Shown: positions 16,573 to 25,910, counted from the first letter of the stretch. The stretch: 64,000 nt of DNA from Dryocola sp051307055 (GCF_051307055.1 NZ_CP149994.1:3534001-3598000); one strand, 5' to 3'. A program made the numbers and translations. The notes: a model not told the origin generated them from the letters alone.

Positions 16573-16755
16573 ATTTCTCTGAGATGTTTGCAAGCGGGCC
16601 AGTCCCCTGAGCCGATATTTCATACCACAAGAATGTGGCGCTCCACCGTCGGTGAGCATGCTCGGTCCGTCCGAGAAGCCTGAAGACAGTGACGCTGCAT
16701 TCACCTTGAACCAAGGGTTCAAGGGTTACAGCCTGCGGCGGCATCTCGGAGATTC
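16573..16755 (+). ncRNA. ssrS: 6S RNA
   Basis: The sequence between zapA and the formyl-THF cyclo-ligase gene begins with ATTTCTCTGAGATGTT and ends with GGCATCTCGGAGATTC. The two ends pair to form the closing stem (CTCTGAGATG with CATCTCGGAG). The interior keeps the signature segments of enterobacterial 6S RNA, including GAGCCGATATTTCATACC and GTGAGCATGCTCGGTCC. Length is about 183 bases. The RNA mimics an open promoter and binds RNA polymerase with sigma-70 in stationary phase. It is co-transcribed with the following gene in E. coli. Confidence 0.96.
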
Positions 16756-16779
16756 CCTCTTTCTACCTGGTCATTTCGC

Positions 16780-17394
16780 ATGACGCACAATCCGTTAAGT
16801 TCACCACCCCATTTCATCCCGGCGCTTCGCACTGAAATCCGCCAGACCATCCGGCAACGACGCCGCGCCCTCACCGATACCGAACAGCAAACTTTTGCCG
16901 AACAGGCAGCCCTGCGCATGCTGGCTTACCCGCCGGTGATGGAGGCCGCCAGCGTCGCGCTGTTTTTATCTTTCGACGGCGAACTGGATACGCGCCCGCT
17001 GATTCGCGCCCTGTGGCAGGCGGGAAAAGCCGTCTTTCTGCCGGTGCTTCATCCTTTCAGTAAAGGCAGCCTGCTCTTTTTACGCTACGACGAAAGCACC
17101 CATCTGGTGATGAATCGCCTGAAAATCCTTGAACCTAAGCTCGACGTGCGCAACGTTTTACCGCTGGATAGTCTGGACGTGCTGATAACGCCGCTGGTCG
17201 CCTTTGATGAGCAGGGACAACGTCTGGGCATGGGCGGCGGGTTCTACGATCGTACGTTGCAAAACTGGCGACGGCATGGATTGTGGCCCGTCGGGCTGGC
17301 GCATGATTGCCAGCTGGTGCCGACGTTGCCTGCCGAAGAGTGGGATATTCCTTTGCCTGCGGTGGTGACGCCATCAAAGATTTGGGAATGGTAA
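16780..17394 (+). CDS. fau: 5-formyltetrahydrofolate cyclo-ligase
   Basis: The 204-residue protein (YgfA) converts 5-formyltetrahydrofolate to 5,10-methenyltetrahydrofolate using ATP. The conserved segments are IRQRRRALTDTEQ near the N-terminus, FDGELDTRPLI and the C-terminal GMGGGFYDRTL nucleotide-binding motif. The start at 16780 gives a slightly longer N-terminus than the shortest E. coli annotation. It follows 6S RNA by 24 bases and works in the same one-carbon network as gcvTHP and serA. Confidence 0.95.
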   Translation: MTHNPLSSPPHFIPALRTEIRQTIRQRRRALTDTEQQTFAEQAALRMLAYPPVMEAASVALFLSFDGELDTRPLIRALWQAGKAVFLPVLHPFSKGSLLFLRYDESTHLVMNRLKILEPKLDVRNVLPLDSLDVLITPLVAFDEQGQRLGMGGGFYDRTLQNWRRHGLWPVGLAHDCQLVPTLPAEEWDIPLPAVVTPSKIWEW

Positions 17395-17416
17395 CGCCCA
17401 TCCCCGGCATGCATGG

Positions 17417-17442
17417 AGCGGGTAAGCATAGCGCCACCCGCT
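17417..17442. repeat. small REP-like palindrome between fau and serA
   Basis: AGCGGGT and ACCCGCT flank a 12-base spacer in the space between convergent fau and serA. It may act as a shared end signal. Confidence 0.45.
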
Positions 17443-17451
17443 ATTAGCAGA

Positions 17452-18690
17452 TTAGTAAAGCAGACGGGCGCGGATAGTGCCCGGAATCGCCTTCATTGAT
17501 TTTAATGCGGCCTCAGCGACATCTTCCTCAGCATCGATATCTATCACCACATAGCCCATTTGCGGCGTTGTTTGCAGATACTGCGCGGCGATGTTGATCC
17601 CCTGCTCGGCAAAAATCTGGTTCAGCGCGGTCAGAATGCCGGGACGGTTTTCGTGAATGTGCAGCAGGCGGCTTGTGGTGCCACTGTGCAGCGGGAGAGA
17701 AACTTCCGGGAAGTTCACCGCAGAAAGCGTTGAGCCGTTATCGGAGTATTTAGCCAGTTTACCCGCCACTTCCAGACCGATATTTTCCTGCGCTTCCTGA
17801 GTCGAACCGCCGATATGCGGGGTCAGGATCACGTTATCAAATTCGCACAGCGGGGAAGTAAACGGATCGCTGTTGGTCGCGGGCTCTGTCGGGAATACGT
17901 CGATTGCCGCACCGGCCAGGTGCTTGCGGGCCAGCGCATCGCACAGCGCAGGAATATCGACCACGGTCCCGCGAGCATCGTTAATTAACAGCGAGCCCGG
18001 CTTCATCAGCGCCAGCTCGTTGGCGCCAATCATATTCTTAGTGGATGCGTTCTCCGGCACGTGCAGGCTGACCACATCGCTCATATTAAGCAGGTCCGAC
18101 AGGTGCTGCACCTGAGTCGCGTTACCCAGCGGCAGTTTGCTTTCAATATCGTAAAAAAAGACGTTCATGCCCAGCGCTTCCGCCAGGATACCGAGCTGGG
18201 TCCCGATATGGCCGTAGCCGATGATGCCGAGCTTTTTGCCACGGGCTTCAAAAGAGCCCACGGCCAGTTTATTCCACACGCCACGGTGCGCCTTCGCATT
18301 CGCTTCCGGTATCCCGCGCAGCAGAAGCAATAGCTGGCCGATAACCAGTTCGGCAACGGAGCGAGTATTGGAGAATGGGGCGTTAAAGACCGGAACGCCG
18401 CGTTTTGCCGCCGCATTCAGATCGACCTGGTTGGTACCGATGCAGAAGCAGCCGATCGCGACCAGTTTCTCTGCCGCAGCCAGAACGTCTTCAGTTAAAT
18501 GAGTGCGGGAACGTAAACCGATGAAATGGGCATCACGGATGGAGGCTTTGAGCGCATCGCTATCAAGCGCGCCTTTGTGATACTCGATGTTGGTATAGCC
18601 TGCCGCGCGAAGGTTCTCGACCGCTTTCTGGTGCACGCCTTCCACCAGCAGGAATTTAATTTTGTCTTTCTCCAGTGATACTTTTGCCAT
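17452..18690 (-). CDS. serA: D-3-phosphoglycerate dehydrogenase
   Basis: The 412-residue enzyme catalyses the first step of serine synthesis. It has the NAD motif LGIIGYGHIGTQLG (about residues 154-167), catalytic Arg/Glu/His in the canonical substrate region (LTPHIGGSTQEAQ) and a C-terminal ACT domain that mediates serine feedback inhibition. It ends in the family C-terminus IRARLLY. Downstream it converges on fau. Confidence 0.98.
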   Translation of the reverse strand: MAKVSLEKDKIKFLLVEGVHQKAVENLRAAGYTNIEYHKGALDSDALKASIRDAHFIGLRSRTHLTEDVLAAAEKLVAIGCFCIGTNQVDLNAAAKRGVPVFNAPFSNTRSVAELVIGQLLLLLRGIPEANAKAHRGVWNKLAVGSFEARGKKLGIIGYGHIGTQLGILAEALGMNVFFYDIESKLPLGNATQVQHLSDLLNMSDVVSLHVPENASTKNMIGANELALMKPGSLLINDARGTVVDIPALCDALARKHLAGAAIDVFPTEPATNSDPFTSPLCEFDNVILTPHIGGSTQEAQENIGLEVAGKLAKYSDNGSTLSAVNFPEVSLPLHSGTTSRLLHIHENRPGILTALNQIFAEQGINIAAQYLQTTPQMGYVVIDIDAEEDVAEAALKSMKAIPGTIRARLLY

Positions 18691-18946
18691 TTCCCGACCC
18701 TATTTTTCTGTGCTGTTGTGGTACTGCCTGTAAGTTACCCTGCCGTCAAAATATCAAAATCTACGCCTTCGGCAATATAAACGATTGCGCGCAGGCGGCG
18801 ACGAAAAGGAATAAGAGGCGAGGAGTTAGCACAAAATGCTGGTCGTGAAGGCGTTACAGGAAGGAATCATAAGTCTTTTACAAGGATGTGACATATGTCA
18901 CCAAATTTGCCGTTAAAATAAATTGTCATTTTTTACGCTGATTGTT

Positions 18947-18964
18947 GGGGCGCGCAAGCGCCCC
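18947..18964 (-). terminator. GC hairpin after rpiA
   Basis: GGGGCGC-gcaa-GCGCCCC forms a 7-base perfect stem a few bases after the rpiA stop. There is no immediate T-run on the minus strand, so it is only a possible terminator. Confidence 0.4.
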
Positions 18965-18971
18965 GGCCAGA

Positions 18972-19631
18972 TCATTTTATGATGGTTTTCACACCGTCAG
19001 CCGTACCAATCAGCGCGACATCGGCGCCACGGTTGGCAAACAGCCCAACGGTGACCACGCCCGGCAGGCCGTTAATCGCATTTTCCAGCGCTACAGGATC
19101 GATAATGCTCAGGCCGTAAACGTCCAGAATGAGATTGCCGTTGTCCGTGACCACGCCCTGACGGTACTCCGGGCGCCCGCCCAGTTTGACAAGCTCGCGG
19201 GCCACGCAGCTACGCGCCATTGGAATCACCTCTACCGGCAGAGGAAAATTACCCAGGATATCCACCTGCTTGGATGCATCCGCAATGCAGATAAACTTAT
19301 CGGCCACTGACGCAATGATCTTCTCGCGGGTAAGCGCCGCGCCGCCGCCTTTGATCATCTGCATTTGTCCGTTGATCTCGTCTGCGCCGTCAACGTAGAT
19401 CCCAAGGGAGTCCACTTCGTTCAGATCGAATACGGTAATGCCGAGACTTTTCAGTTTGGCGGTGGAAGCGTCGGAGCTGGATACCGCGCCATCAATCCGG
19501 TGTTTGATGGTGCCCAGGGCATCAATAAAGTGTGCGGCAGTGGAGCCTGTACCCACGCCAACGATGGTGCCCGGCTGCACGTACTGGAGCGCGGCCCATC
19601 CGACTGCTTTTTTCAGTTCATCCTGCGTCAT
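18972..19631 (-). CDS. rpiA: ribose-5-phosphate isomerase A
   Basis: The 219-residue enzyme interconverts ribose-5-phosphate and ribulose-5-phosphate. It shows the conserved GVGTGSTA loop near the N-terminus, the DGADE catalytic motif and KGGGAALTREK. An upstream in-frame start at 19700 exists; the ATG at 19631 gives the family N-terminus MTQDELKKAVGWAAL. It is divergent from argP. Confidence 0.97.
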   Translation of the reverse strand: MTQDELKKAVGWAALQYVQPGTIVGVGTGSTAAHFIDALGTIKHRIDGAVSSSDASTAKLKSLGITVFDLNEVDSLGIYVDGADEINGQMQMIKGGGAALTREKIIASVADKFICIADASKQVDILGNFPLPVEVIPMARSCVARELVKLGGRPEYRQGVVTDNGNLILDVYGLSIIDPVALENAINGLPGVVTVGLFANRGADVALIGTADGVKTIIK

Positions 19632-19796
19632 GGTTATTTGCCTGTGCTGTGAAAACTGACGCGCATTATAGAGCAAGCGCCGGGAGATTGTCCTTGCCAA
19701 TGGCCGAACTCATCCGATCTTTGTGGATTTGGTCTGGATCGGTCACAAATTTATGTCATAGTGCTGGCACAACGAAAACAGGAGCCAGCAACAACA

Positions 19797-20696
19797 ATGA
19801 AACGTCCGGACTACAGAACGCTACAGGCGCTGGATGCGGTTATTCGTGAACGCGGATTTGAGCGCGCGGCGCAGAAGCTCTGCATTACTCAGTCAGCGGT
19901 TTCACAGCGTATCAAGCAACTGGAAAACATGTTCGGCCAGCCGTTGTTGGTGCGCACCGTGCCGCCGCGCCCTACAGAGCAAGGGCAGAAGCTGCTGGCG
20001 CTGCTGCGTCAGGTAGAGCTGCTGGAAGAGGAGTGGCTGGGCGATGAGCAAACCGGCTCAACGCCGCTCCTGCTGTCGCTTGCTGTAAACGCCGACAGTC
20101 TGGCAACCTGGTTATTACCGGCGCTTGCCCCGGTGCTGGCCGACTCCCCTATTCGCCTGAATCTTCAGGTCGAAGACGAAACCCGGACCCAGGAACGCCT
20201 GCGTCGCGGCGAAGTTGTCGGCGCGGTATCGATCCAACCGCAGCCGCTGCCAAGCTGCCTGGTCGATCGTTTAGGCGCGCTGGACTATCTGTTTGTCGGC
20301 TCTAAAGATTTCGCCGCACGCTATTTTCCGAACGGCGTTACGCGCTCAGCGCTGCTGAAAGCGCCCGCGGTGGCGTTTGATCACCTGGATGATATGCACC
20401 AGGCCTTTCTGCAGCAGAACTTCGATCTCTCTCCCGGCAGCGTGCCGTGCCATATCGTTAACTCGTCAGAAGCTTTCGTGCAGCTTGCGCGCCAGGGCAC
20501 CACGTGCTGCATGATCCCGCACCTGCAAATCGAAAGAGAGATAAACAGCGGCGAGCTGATCGACCTGACGCCAGGCCTGATGCAAAGACGCATGCTGTAC
20601 TGGCACAGGTTTGCGCCGGAAAGCAGAATGATGCGCAACGTGACGGATGCCCTGCTGGAATATGGACACCGGGTCTTACGCCAGGACGCCGAATAG
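19797..20696 (+). CDS. argP: LysR-type regulator ArgP (IciA)
   Basis: This 299-residue LysR-type regulator has a winged helix-turn-helix at the N-terminus (FERAAQKLCITQSAVSQRIKQLE) and an effector-binding domain. In E. coli ArgP activates the arginine exporter argO in response to arginine and lysine; argO lies two genes downstream here on the opposite strand. The ATG at 19797 follows CAGGAGCCAGCAAC and gives MKRPDYRTLQALDAV, matching the family. An unusual nested hairpin follows its stop codon. Confidence 0.96.
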   Translation: MKRPDYRTLQALDAVIRERGFERAAQKLCITQSAVSQRIKQLENMFGQPLLVRTVPPRPTEQGQKLLALLRQVELLEEEWLGDEQTGSTPLLLSLAVNADSLATWLLPALAPVLADSPIRLNLQVEDETRTQERLRRGEVVGAVSIQPQPLPSCLVDRLGALDYLFVGSKDFAARYFPNGVTRSALLKAPAVAFDHLDDMHQAFLQQNFDLSPGSVPCHIVNSSEAFVQLARQGTTCCMIPHLQIEREINSGELIDLTPGLMQRRMLYWHRFAPESRMMRNVTDALLEYGHRVLRQDAE

Positions 20697-20697
20697 C

Positions 20698-20758
20698 AAA
20701 AAGCCCGCTTTTGAACTGCCCCCATAAGGTTGGACAGTTCATGTTAAGCGGGCTTTTT
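20698..20758 (+). terminator. argP terminator with a long loop
   Basis: AAAAAGCCCGCTT (20698-20710) pairs perfectly with AAGCGGGCTTTTT (20746-20758). The 35-base loop contains a second inverted repeat, TGAACTG (20712-20718) with CAGTTCA (20735-20741). The loop sequence resembles the terminal repeat of IS3-family elements of the IS150 group. Confidence 0.7.
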
Positions 20759-20766
20759 AGTTATGA

Positions 20767-20829
20767 CGGATGTCGGATGGCGGATGGCGGATGGCGGATG
20801 TCGGATGTCGGATGTCGGATGTCGGATGG
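20767..20829. repeat. heptanucleotide tandem array, nine copies of CGGATGK
   Basis: Nine consecutive 7-base units, alternating CGGATGT and CGGATGG, run without interruption and merge into a REP-like palindrome at their right end. Each unit equals the stem sequence of that REP (CGGATGG/ATCCG), so the array looks like slippage or expansion of one REP arm. Confidence 0.9.
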
Positions 20830-20909
20830 CGCTAACGCTTATCCGACCTACGGATTACCGGCTACGGGTCACGGTTTTGTAGGGTGGGTAAGCGCAAGCG
20901 CCACCCACC
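20823..20909. repeat. REP-like palindromes between argP and yggE
   Basis: CGGATGGCGCTAACGCTTATCCGACCTAC forms one palindrome; only the short arms CGGAT and ATCCG pair. A second one pairs GGTGGGT (20883-20889) with ACCCACC (20903-20909). They lie between convergent argP and yggE. Confidence 0.6.
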
Positions 20910-20924
20910 ACTCGCTCTCTTCTG

Positions 20925-21656
20925 TTATTGCGCAGCCTGACTTTGAGCCCGCTCCAGCTCAAACACCACGTCTACCTGATCGTCAAACTGGATGGTTTGC
21001 TGATCGTAAGTATCCTGCGCAGAAGCCGGTGCCGCAGCGTCGGCTTTCATCATCCGCACCATCGGCGCCGGCTGGTAGTTCGAAACATGATAACGCACGC
21101 TGTATACCGGCCCCAGCTTGCTCTCAAAGCCTTCGGCTAACAGCTTCGCCTGACGAGTGGCATCGTCGATGGCCGCCTTACGCGCTTTATCTTTGTAGGC
21201 TTCCGGATGCGCCACGCCCAGCGAAACAGAACGAATTTCGTTGAGGCCGGCTTTCAGGGCGCCGTCCAGCAGCTCATTCATTTTGTCGAGCTTGCGCAGG
21301 GTTACTTCAACCTGACGCACGGCGCGATAGCCTTTCAGCTGCGTTTTGCCGTCTTTCAGGTACTCATATTCAGGCTGCGTGCGCAAATTTGCAGCGTTGA
21401 TGTCTTTCTTCTCAACGCCGCTTTGCTGCAGGAACGTCAGATATTGCGCTACGCGATCGTCAGCCTGCTTTTTGGCCGATGCCGCATCTTTAGCAGAGAC
21501 GTTTACCTCAATGGCGAGCGTGGCAATATCCGGAACGGCGTCTACGCTTGCGGTGCCGGAAGTGACGACGTGCGGGCCATTTGGCAACTCATCCGCCAGC
21601 GCCGGGACCGAACCAAGCCCTACTAATGCAGCTAATGCCAGGGTTTTAAACTTCAC
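20925..21656 (-). CDS. yggE: SIMPL-domain periplasmic protein YggE
   Basis: The 243-residue product has a signal peptide (MKFKTLALAALVGLGSVPALA) followed by a SIMPL domain (DUF541) spanning most of the mature protein. In E. coli YggE is linked to lower oxidative stress, but its mechanism is unsettled. It lies between argP and argO, as in E. coli. Confidence 0.93.
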   Translation of the reverse strand: MKFKTLALAALVGLGSVPALADELPNGPHVVTSGTASVDAVPDIATLAIEVNVSAKDAASAKKQADDRVAQYLTFLQQSGVEKKDINAANLRTQPEYEYLKDGKTQLKGYRAVRQVEVTLRKLDKMNELLDGALKAGLNEIRSVSLGVAHPEAYKDKARKAAIDDATRQAKLLAEGFESKLGPVYSVRYHVSNYQPAPMVRMMKADAAAPASAQDTYDQQTIQFDDQVDVVFELERAQSQAAQ

Positions 21657-21766
21657 TGTAATTCCTCCATGCTACGTTCTACTGTCATCACGTCCGGATA
21701 GGAACGTCGACATCCTGGAAGCAAGCTTAGCCTGGAATAAAAACTTGTCTATCGGATAAAGGTGAA

Positions 21767-22402
21767 TTAACCCGCCAGCGCTGTGATGTGCCCAACGCCG
21801 TCCCACGCCAGCTGCGAGGCGATAAACCACATCACCAGCCCTACCACCGCGTTAACGATCCGCTGGGCTTTCACCGTCCGCAAACGCGGCGCAAGCCATG
21901 CGGCAAGTATCGCCAGGCCATAGAACCAGAGAATCGAAGCGCTGATGGTCCCTAACGCAAACCAGCGCTTCGGCTCCTCAGCCAGCTGTCCGCCCAGGCT
22001 GCCCAGCACAACAAAGGTATCGAGGTAGACGTGTGGATTAAGCCAGGTTACGGCCAGCATGGTGGCGATGATTCTCCAGCGCCCCTGCTTCATCACTTCC
22101 GCCGATGCCAGCTCCAGACTGCCGCTCATCGCCGTTCGCAGCGCTCCCCAGCCGTACCACAGCAGAAACGCCACGCCGCCCCAGGTAACCGTCGCCAGCA
22201 GCCACGGCGATTTCATCAGCACGGCGCTGCCGCCGAATATGCCGCCGCAAATCAGCACCAAATCGCTTAGCGCGCACAGCGAGGCAATCATCAGATGATA
22301 CTGACGGCGAATGCCCTGATTCATGACAAAGGCGTTTTGCGGGCCAAGCGGAAGGATCATGGCTGCGCCCAAAGCAAGGCCTTGAAAATAATAAGCTAAC
22401 AC
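21767..22402 (-). CDS. argO: arginine exporter ArgO
   Basis: The 211-residue membrane protein of the LysE family has about six transmembrane segments and the N-terminal motif LGPQNAFVMNQGIRR typical of LysE/ArgO. It exports arginine (and canavanine) and in E. coli is activated by ArgP, encoded nearby at 19797. Confidence 0.96.
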   Translation of the reverse strand: MLAYYFQGLALGAAMILPLGPQNAFVMNQGIRRQYHLMIASLCALSDLVLICGGIFGGSAVLMKSPWLLATVTWGGVAFLLWYGWGALRTAMSGSLELASAEVMKQGRWRIIATMLAVTWLNPHVYLDTFVVLGSLGGQLAEEPKRWFALGTISASILWFYGLAILAAWLAPRLRTVKAQRIVNAVVGLVMWFIASQLAWDGVGHITALAG

Positions 22403-22536
22403 GATGATTTACTCTTCAGTATGGAGTCGCTGAAGAGAAGTGTATCTGGTAAGAATTATTAGCGGAAATGGATAATTTTAATGGTTAATCAGTATGGCTA
22501 ATGTTGAAAAGGCCAGCCGAAGCTGGCCATAAACAC

Positions 22537-23397
22537 TCAGTCTTGCGCAGGCTCTTTTACGCGTTTGAAGTTTACATCCATCTGCGGATACGGAATGCCG
22601 ATGCCTTCGGCGTCCAGCGCTTTCTTGATGCGCTCCAGCACGTCCCAGTATACGTTTTGCAGATCGCCGCTGTTGCTCCAGACGCGGATCACGAAATTAA
22701 CCGAAGAAGCGCTCAGCTCGTTCATGCGCACGGTCATCTCGCGATCTTTGAGGATACGGTCGTCGCTGCTAATGATGTCGGTCAGGATCTGACGCACCCT
22801 GTCGATATCCGCATCATAGGGGACGCCAATGATAAATTCGTTACGACGCACCGGCTCACGGGAAAAATTCGTGATGTTCCCGTCGATAACTTTCTTATTG
22901 GGCACTATAACGATTTTGCCGTCCGCGGAGCGCAGCGTGGTGGAGAAAATCTGTACCTGCATTACGGTACCGGCGGTGCCGCCCAGATCCACATATTCAC
23001 CGGCGCGGAAAGGACGGAAGGTCACCAGCAGCACGCCCGCGGCCAGGTTAGAGAGCGACCCCTGAAGCGCCAGACCGATAGCCAAACCGGCCGCACCCAG
23101 TACGGCAATCACCGATGCGGTCTGGACGCCCACCCGGCTAAGCGCGGCAATCAGCGTGAAGGCGATAATGCCGTAGCGTACCAGCGCGGAAAGAAAGTCG
23201 GCGACCGTGGCGTCGATATGGCGTTTTAGCATCAGGCGATTTACCGTGCCGGAAACGGCGCGGGCAACGATCATCCCCATAATGATGATGGCGATAGCCG
23301 CGACAATATTGACCGCATAGCTCAGCAGTAACGCCTGGTTGCGCACCAGCCAGCCGCCGGCATTATGCACGCTCTCTACTACGTTGAGATCTTCCAT
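22537..23397 (-). CDS. mscS: small-conductance mechanosensitive channel MscS
   Basis: The 286-residue channel has three transmembrane helices in its first third. The third carries the pore-lining Gly/Ala pattern (AVLGAAGLAIGLALQGSLSNLAAGVLL), followed by the MscS beta domain (RPFRAGEYVDLGGTAGTV) and a C-terminal cage. It opens on hypo-osmotic shock. It is flanked by argO and fbaA as in E. coli. Confidence 0.97.
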   Translation of the reverse strand: MEDLNVVESVHNAGGWLVRNQALLLSYAVNIVAAIAIIIMGMIVARAVSGTVNRLMLKRHIDATVADFLSALVRYGIIAFTLIAALSRVGVQTASVIAVLGAAGLAIGLALQGSLSNLAAGVLLVTFRPFRAGEYVDLGGTAGTVMQVQIFSTTLRSADGKIVIVPNKKVIDGNITNFSREPVRRNEFIIGVPYDADIDRVRQILTDIISSDDRILKDREMTVRMNELSASSVNFVIRVWSNSGDLQNVYWDVLERIKKALDAEGIGIPYPQMDVNFKRVKEPAQD

Positions 23398-23526
23398 TTA
23401 CGGTTCCTTGTTCTTACCGAAAAATTGCGCCCGACAGGCACAGCTAAGTTTTTAAAGGGTAAGTAAAAACCCACAGTTATGCCAGGCTGGTCACAAAAAT
23501 GGCCTTTGAGGGCAAAAAAAATCGAC

Positions 23527-23551
23527 AAAAAAGCCCGCGCGAAGCGGGCTT
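23527..23551 (-). terminator. epd-pgk-fbaA operon terminator
   Basis: On the minus strand AAGCCCGC-ttcgc-GCGGGCTT is followed by a T-run. It lies 25 bases after the fbaA stop codon and has the full form of an intrinsic terminator. Confidence 0.8.
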
Positions 23552-23575
23552 GATTCAGGCATAAAGCGCTTTAAA

Positions 23576-24655
23576 TTACAGCACGTCGACCGCGTTCAGC
23601 TCTTTGAACGCCTGCTCCAGACGAGCGATCATAGAGGTCTGTGCAGCACGCAGCCATACGCGTGGATCGTAGTATTTTTTGTTCGGCTGATCTTCGCCTT
23701 TAGGGTTGCCCAACTGGCCCTGCAGGTAAGCTTCGTTTTCTTTGTAGTAGTTCAGAATACCTTCCCAGGTTGCCCACTGGGTGTCGGTATCGATGTTCAT
23801 TTTGATAACGCCGTAGCTCACGGAATCTTTGATTTCCTGAGCGGTAGAACCGGAACCGCCGTGGAACACGAAGTTCAGCGCGTTGTGCGGCAGGTTATGT
23901 TTTTTGGTCACGTATTCCTGAGAGTCGCGCAGGATAGTCGGGGTCAGCTTAACGTTACCTGGTTTGTACACGCCGTGCACGTTACCGAAGGAAGCAGCGA
24001 TGGTGAAGCGCGGGCTGATTGCGTTCAGTTTGGTGTAGGCGTAATCAACGTCTTCTGGCTGGGTGTACAGCGCGGATGCGTCCATATGGCTGTTGTCCAC
24101 GCCATCTTCTTCGCCGCCGGTGCAGCCCAGTTCGATTTCCAGAGTCATGCCGATTTTAGACATGCGCTCCAGGTATTTAGAACAAATTTCGATGTTCTCT
24201 TCCAGGGACTCTTCGGACAGGTCAATCATGTGGGAAGAGAACAGCGGCTTACCGGTAGCAGCGAAGTGTTTTTCACCCGCGTCTAACAGGCCGTCGATCC
24301 ACGGCAGCAGTTTTTTGGCGCAGTGGTCGGTGTGCAGGATTACCGGCACGCCATAATGTTCAGCCATCTGGTGCACGTGGTGCGCGCCAGAGATTGCGCC
24401 CAGGATTGCCGCGCCCTGAGGAACGTCGGTTTTCACGCCTTTACCAGCGATGAAAGCAGCACCGCCGTTAGAGAACTGCACGATTACCGGCGCTTTAACT
24501 TTCGCAGCGGTTTCCAGAACGGCGTTGATAGAGTCGGTGCCTACGCAGTTAACTGCTGGCAGAGCAAAGTTATTCTCTTTTGCTACCTGGAAAACTTTCT
24601 GTACGTCATCGCCAGTGATAACGCCTGGTTTTACGAAGTCAAAAATCTTAGACAT
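23576..24655 (-). CDS. fbaA: class II fructose-bisphosphate aldolase
   Basis: The 359-residue zinc-dependent aldolase cleaves fructose-1,6-bisphosphate. Zinc ligands lie in the VILHTDHCAKKL segment and in later histidines (NVHGVYKPG and FHGGSGST). A start codon exists at 24712, but the ATG at 24655 gives MSKIFDFVKPGV, the family N-terminus. It is the last gene of epd-pgk-fbaA. Confidence 0.98.
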   Translation of the reverse strand: MSKIFDFVKPGVITGDDVQKVFQVAKENNFALPAVNCVGTDSINAVLETAAKVKAPVIVQFSNGGAAFIAGKGVKTDVPQGAAILGAISGAHHVHQMAEHYGVPVILHTDHCAKKLLPWIDGLLDAGEKHFAATGKPLFSSHMIDLSEESLEENIEICSKYLERMSKIGMTLEIELGCTGGEEDGVDNSHMDASALYTQPEDVDYAYTKLNAISPRFTIAASFGNVHGVYKPGNVKLTPTILRDSQEYVTKKHNLPHNALNFVFHGGSGSTAQEIKDSVSYGVIKMNIDTDTQWATWEGILNYYKENEAYLQGQLGNPKGEDQPNKKYYDPRVWLRAAQTSMIARLEQAFKELNAVDVL

Positions 24656-24746
24656 GGTTGTGTGTCCTGTATCGTCGAAACGTTTGTGCCGCCTGAAATC
24701 TACGGGCGACAAGAAATCAACGGGCAGGATCTCCTGCCCGTAATCA

Positions 24747-25910
24747 TTACTTCTTAGCGCGCTCTTCGAGCATGGCTACCGCTGGCAGAACCTTGCCTTC
24801 CACGAATTCGAGGAATGCGCCGCCGCCGGTAGAGATGTAGGAGATTTTGTCGGAAATACCGAACAGGTCGATTGCGGCCAGCGTATCGCCGCCGCCTGCG
24901 ATGGAGAAGGCTTCGCTGTCGGCGATAGCGTTAGCAACGATCTCAGTGCCTTTACGGAAGTTCGGGAATTCGAATACGCCAACCGGGCCGTTCCACAGAA
25001 TGGTTTTGGCGTTTTTCAGGATCTCAGCCAGTTTCTGCGCGGAAACGTCGCCCAGGTCCAGAATCTGCTCTTCATCTTTGATGTCGTTTACAGATTTCAG
25101 CGTCGCCTGGGCGGTTTCAGAGAATTCTGTCGCTACGCGCACGTCGGTTGGAACCGGGATATCGCAGGTCGTCAGCAGACGTTTTGCTTCATCGACCAGA
25201 TCCGCTTCGTACAGGGATTTACCAACGTTATGGCCCTGAGCGGCAACGAAGGTGTTTGCAATACCGCCGCCAACGATCAGCTGGTCAGCGATTTTGGACA
25301 GGGAGTCCAGCACGGTCAGTTTGGTAGAAACTTTAGAGCCGCCAACGATAGCAACCATTGGACGAGCCGGGTTGCCCAGGGCTTTACCCAGCGCTTCCAG
25401 TTCAGCAGCCAGCAGCGGGCCTGCACAGGCGATTTCCGCAAATTTGCCCACGCCGTGAGTGGAGGCCTGAGCGCGGTGGGCGGTACCGAACGCGTCCATT
25501 ACATATACGTCGCACAGCGCAGCGTATTTTTTAGACAGGGTTTCGTCGTCTTTCTTTTCGCCTTTGTTAAAGCGAACGTTTTCCAGCACAACCAGTTCAC
25601 CGGCCGCCACTTCCACGCCATCAAGGTAATCTTTTGCCAGGCGAACTGGAGAAGAGAGTTTTTCTTTCAGGTAGTTAACAACCGGAAGCAGAGAGAATTC
25701 TTCGTTGTACTCGCCTTCGGTCGGACGACCCAGGTGAGAAGTTACCATTACTTTTGCGCCTTGCTTAAGGGCGGCTTCAATGGTCGGTAAAGAGGCACGA
25801 ATACGGGCGTCAGACGTCACTTTCCCTTCTTTAACTGGCACGTTCAGATCGGAACGGATCAGAACACGCTTACCAGCCAGATCCAGATCGGTCATTTTAA
25901 TTACAGACAT
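24747..25910 (-). CDS. pgk: phosphoglycerate kinase
   Basis: The 387-residue glycolytic enzyme transfers phosphate between 1,3-bisphosphoglycerate and ADP. Visible signatures are RSDLNVPVKEGKVTSDARIRA at the N-terminus and the C-terminal GGGDTLAA nucleotide loop. Full family length. It is the middle gene of the operon. Confidence 0.98.
   Translation of the reverse strand: MSVIKMTDLDLAGKRVLIRSDLNVPVKEGKVTSDARIRASLPTIEAALKQGAKVMVTSHLGRPTEGEYNEEFSLLPVVNYLKEKLSSPVRLAKDYLDGVEVAAGELVVLENVRFNKGEKKDDETLSKKYAALCDVYVMDAFGTAHRAQASTHGVGKFAEIACAGPLLAAELEALGKALGNPARPMVAIVGGSKVSTKLTVLDSLSKIADQLIVGGGIANTFVAAQGHNVGKSLYEADLVDEAKRLLTTCDIPVPTDVRVATEFSETAQATLKSVNDIKDEEQILDLGDVSAQKLAEILKNAKTILWNGPVGVFEFPNFRKGTEIVANAIADSEAFSIAGGGDTLAAIDLFGISDKISYISTGGGAFLEFVEGKVLPAVAMLEERAKK

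Noticed and set aside
20767..20829. CRISPR array
   Set aside because: The 7-base units have no spacers between them and no cas genes are near.
20504..21244. 246-codon frame running through the heptanucleotide array
   Set aside because: The frame translates the tandem repeat and the antisense strand of yggE; no start signal or domain.
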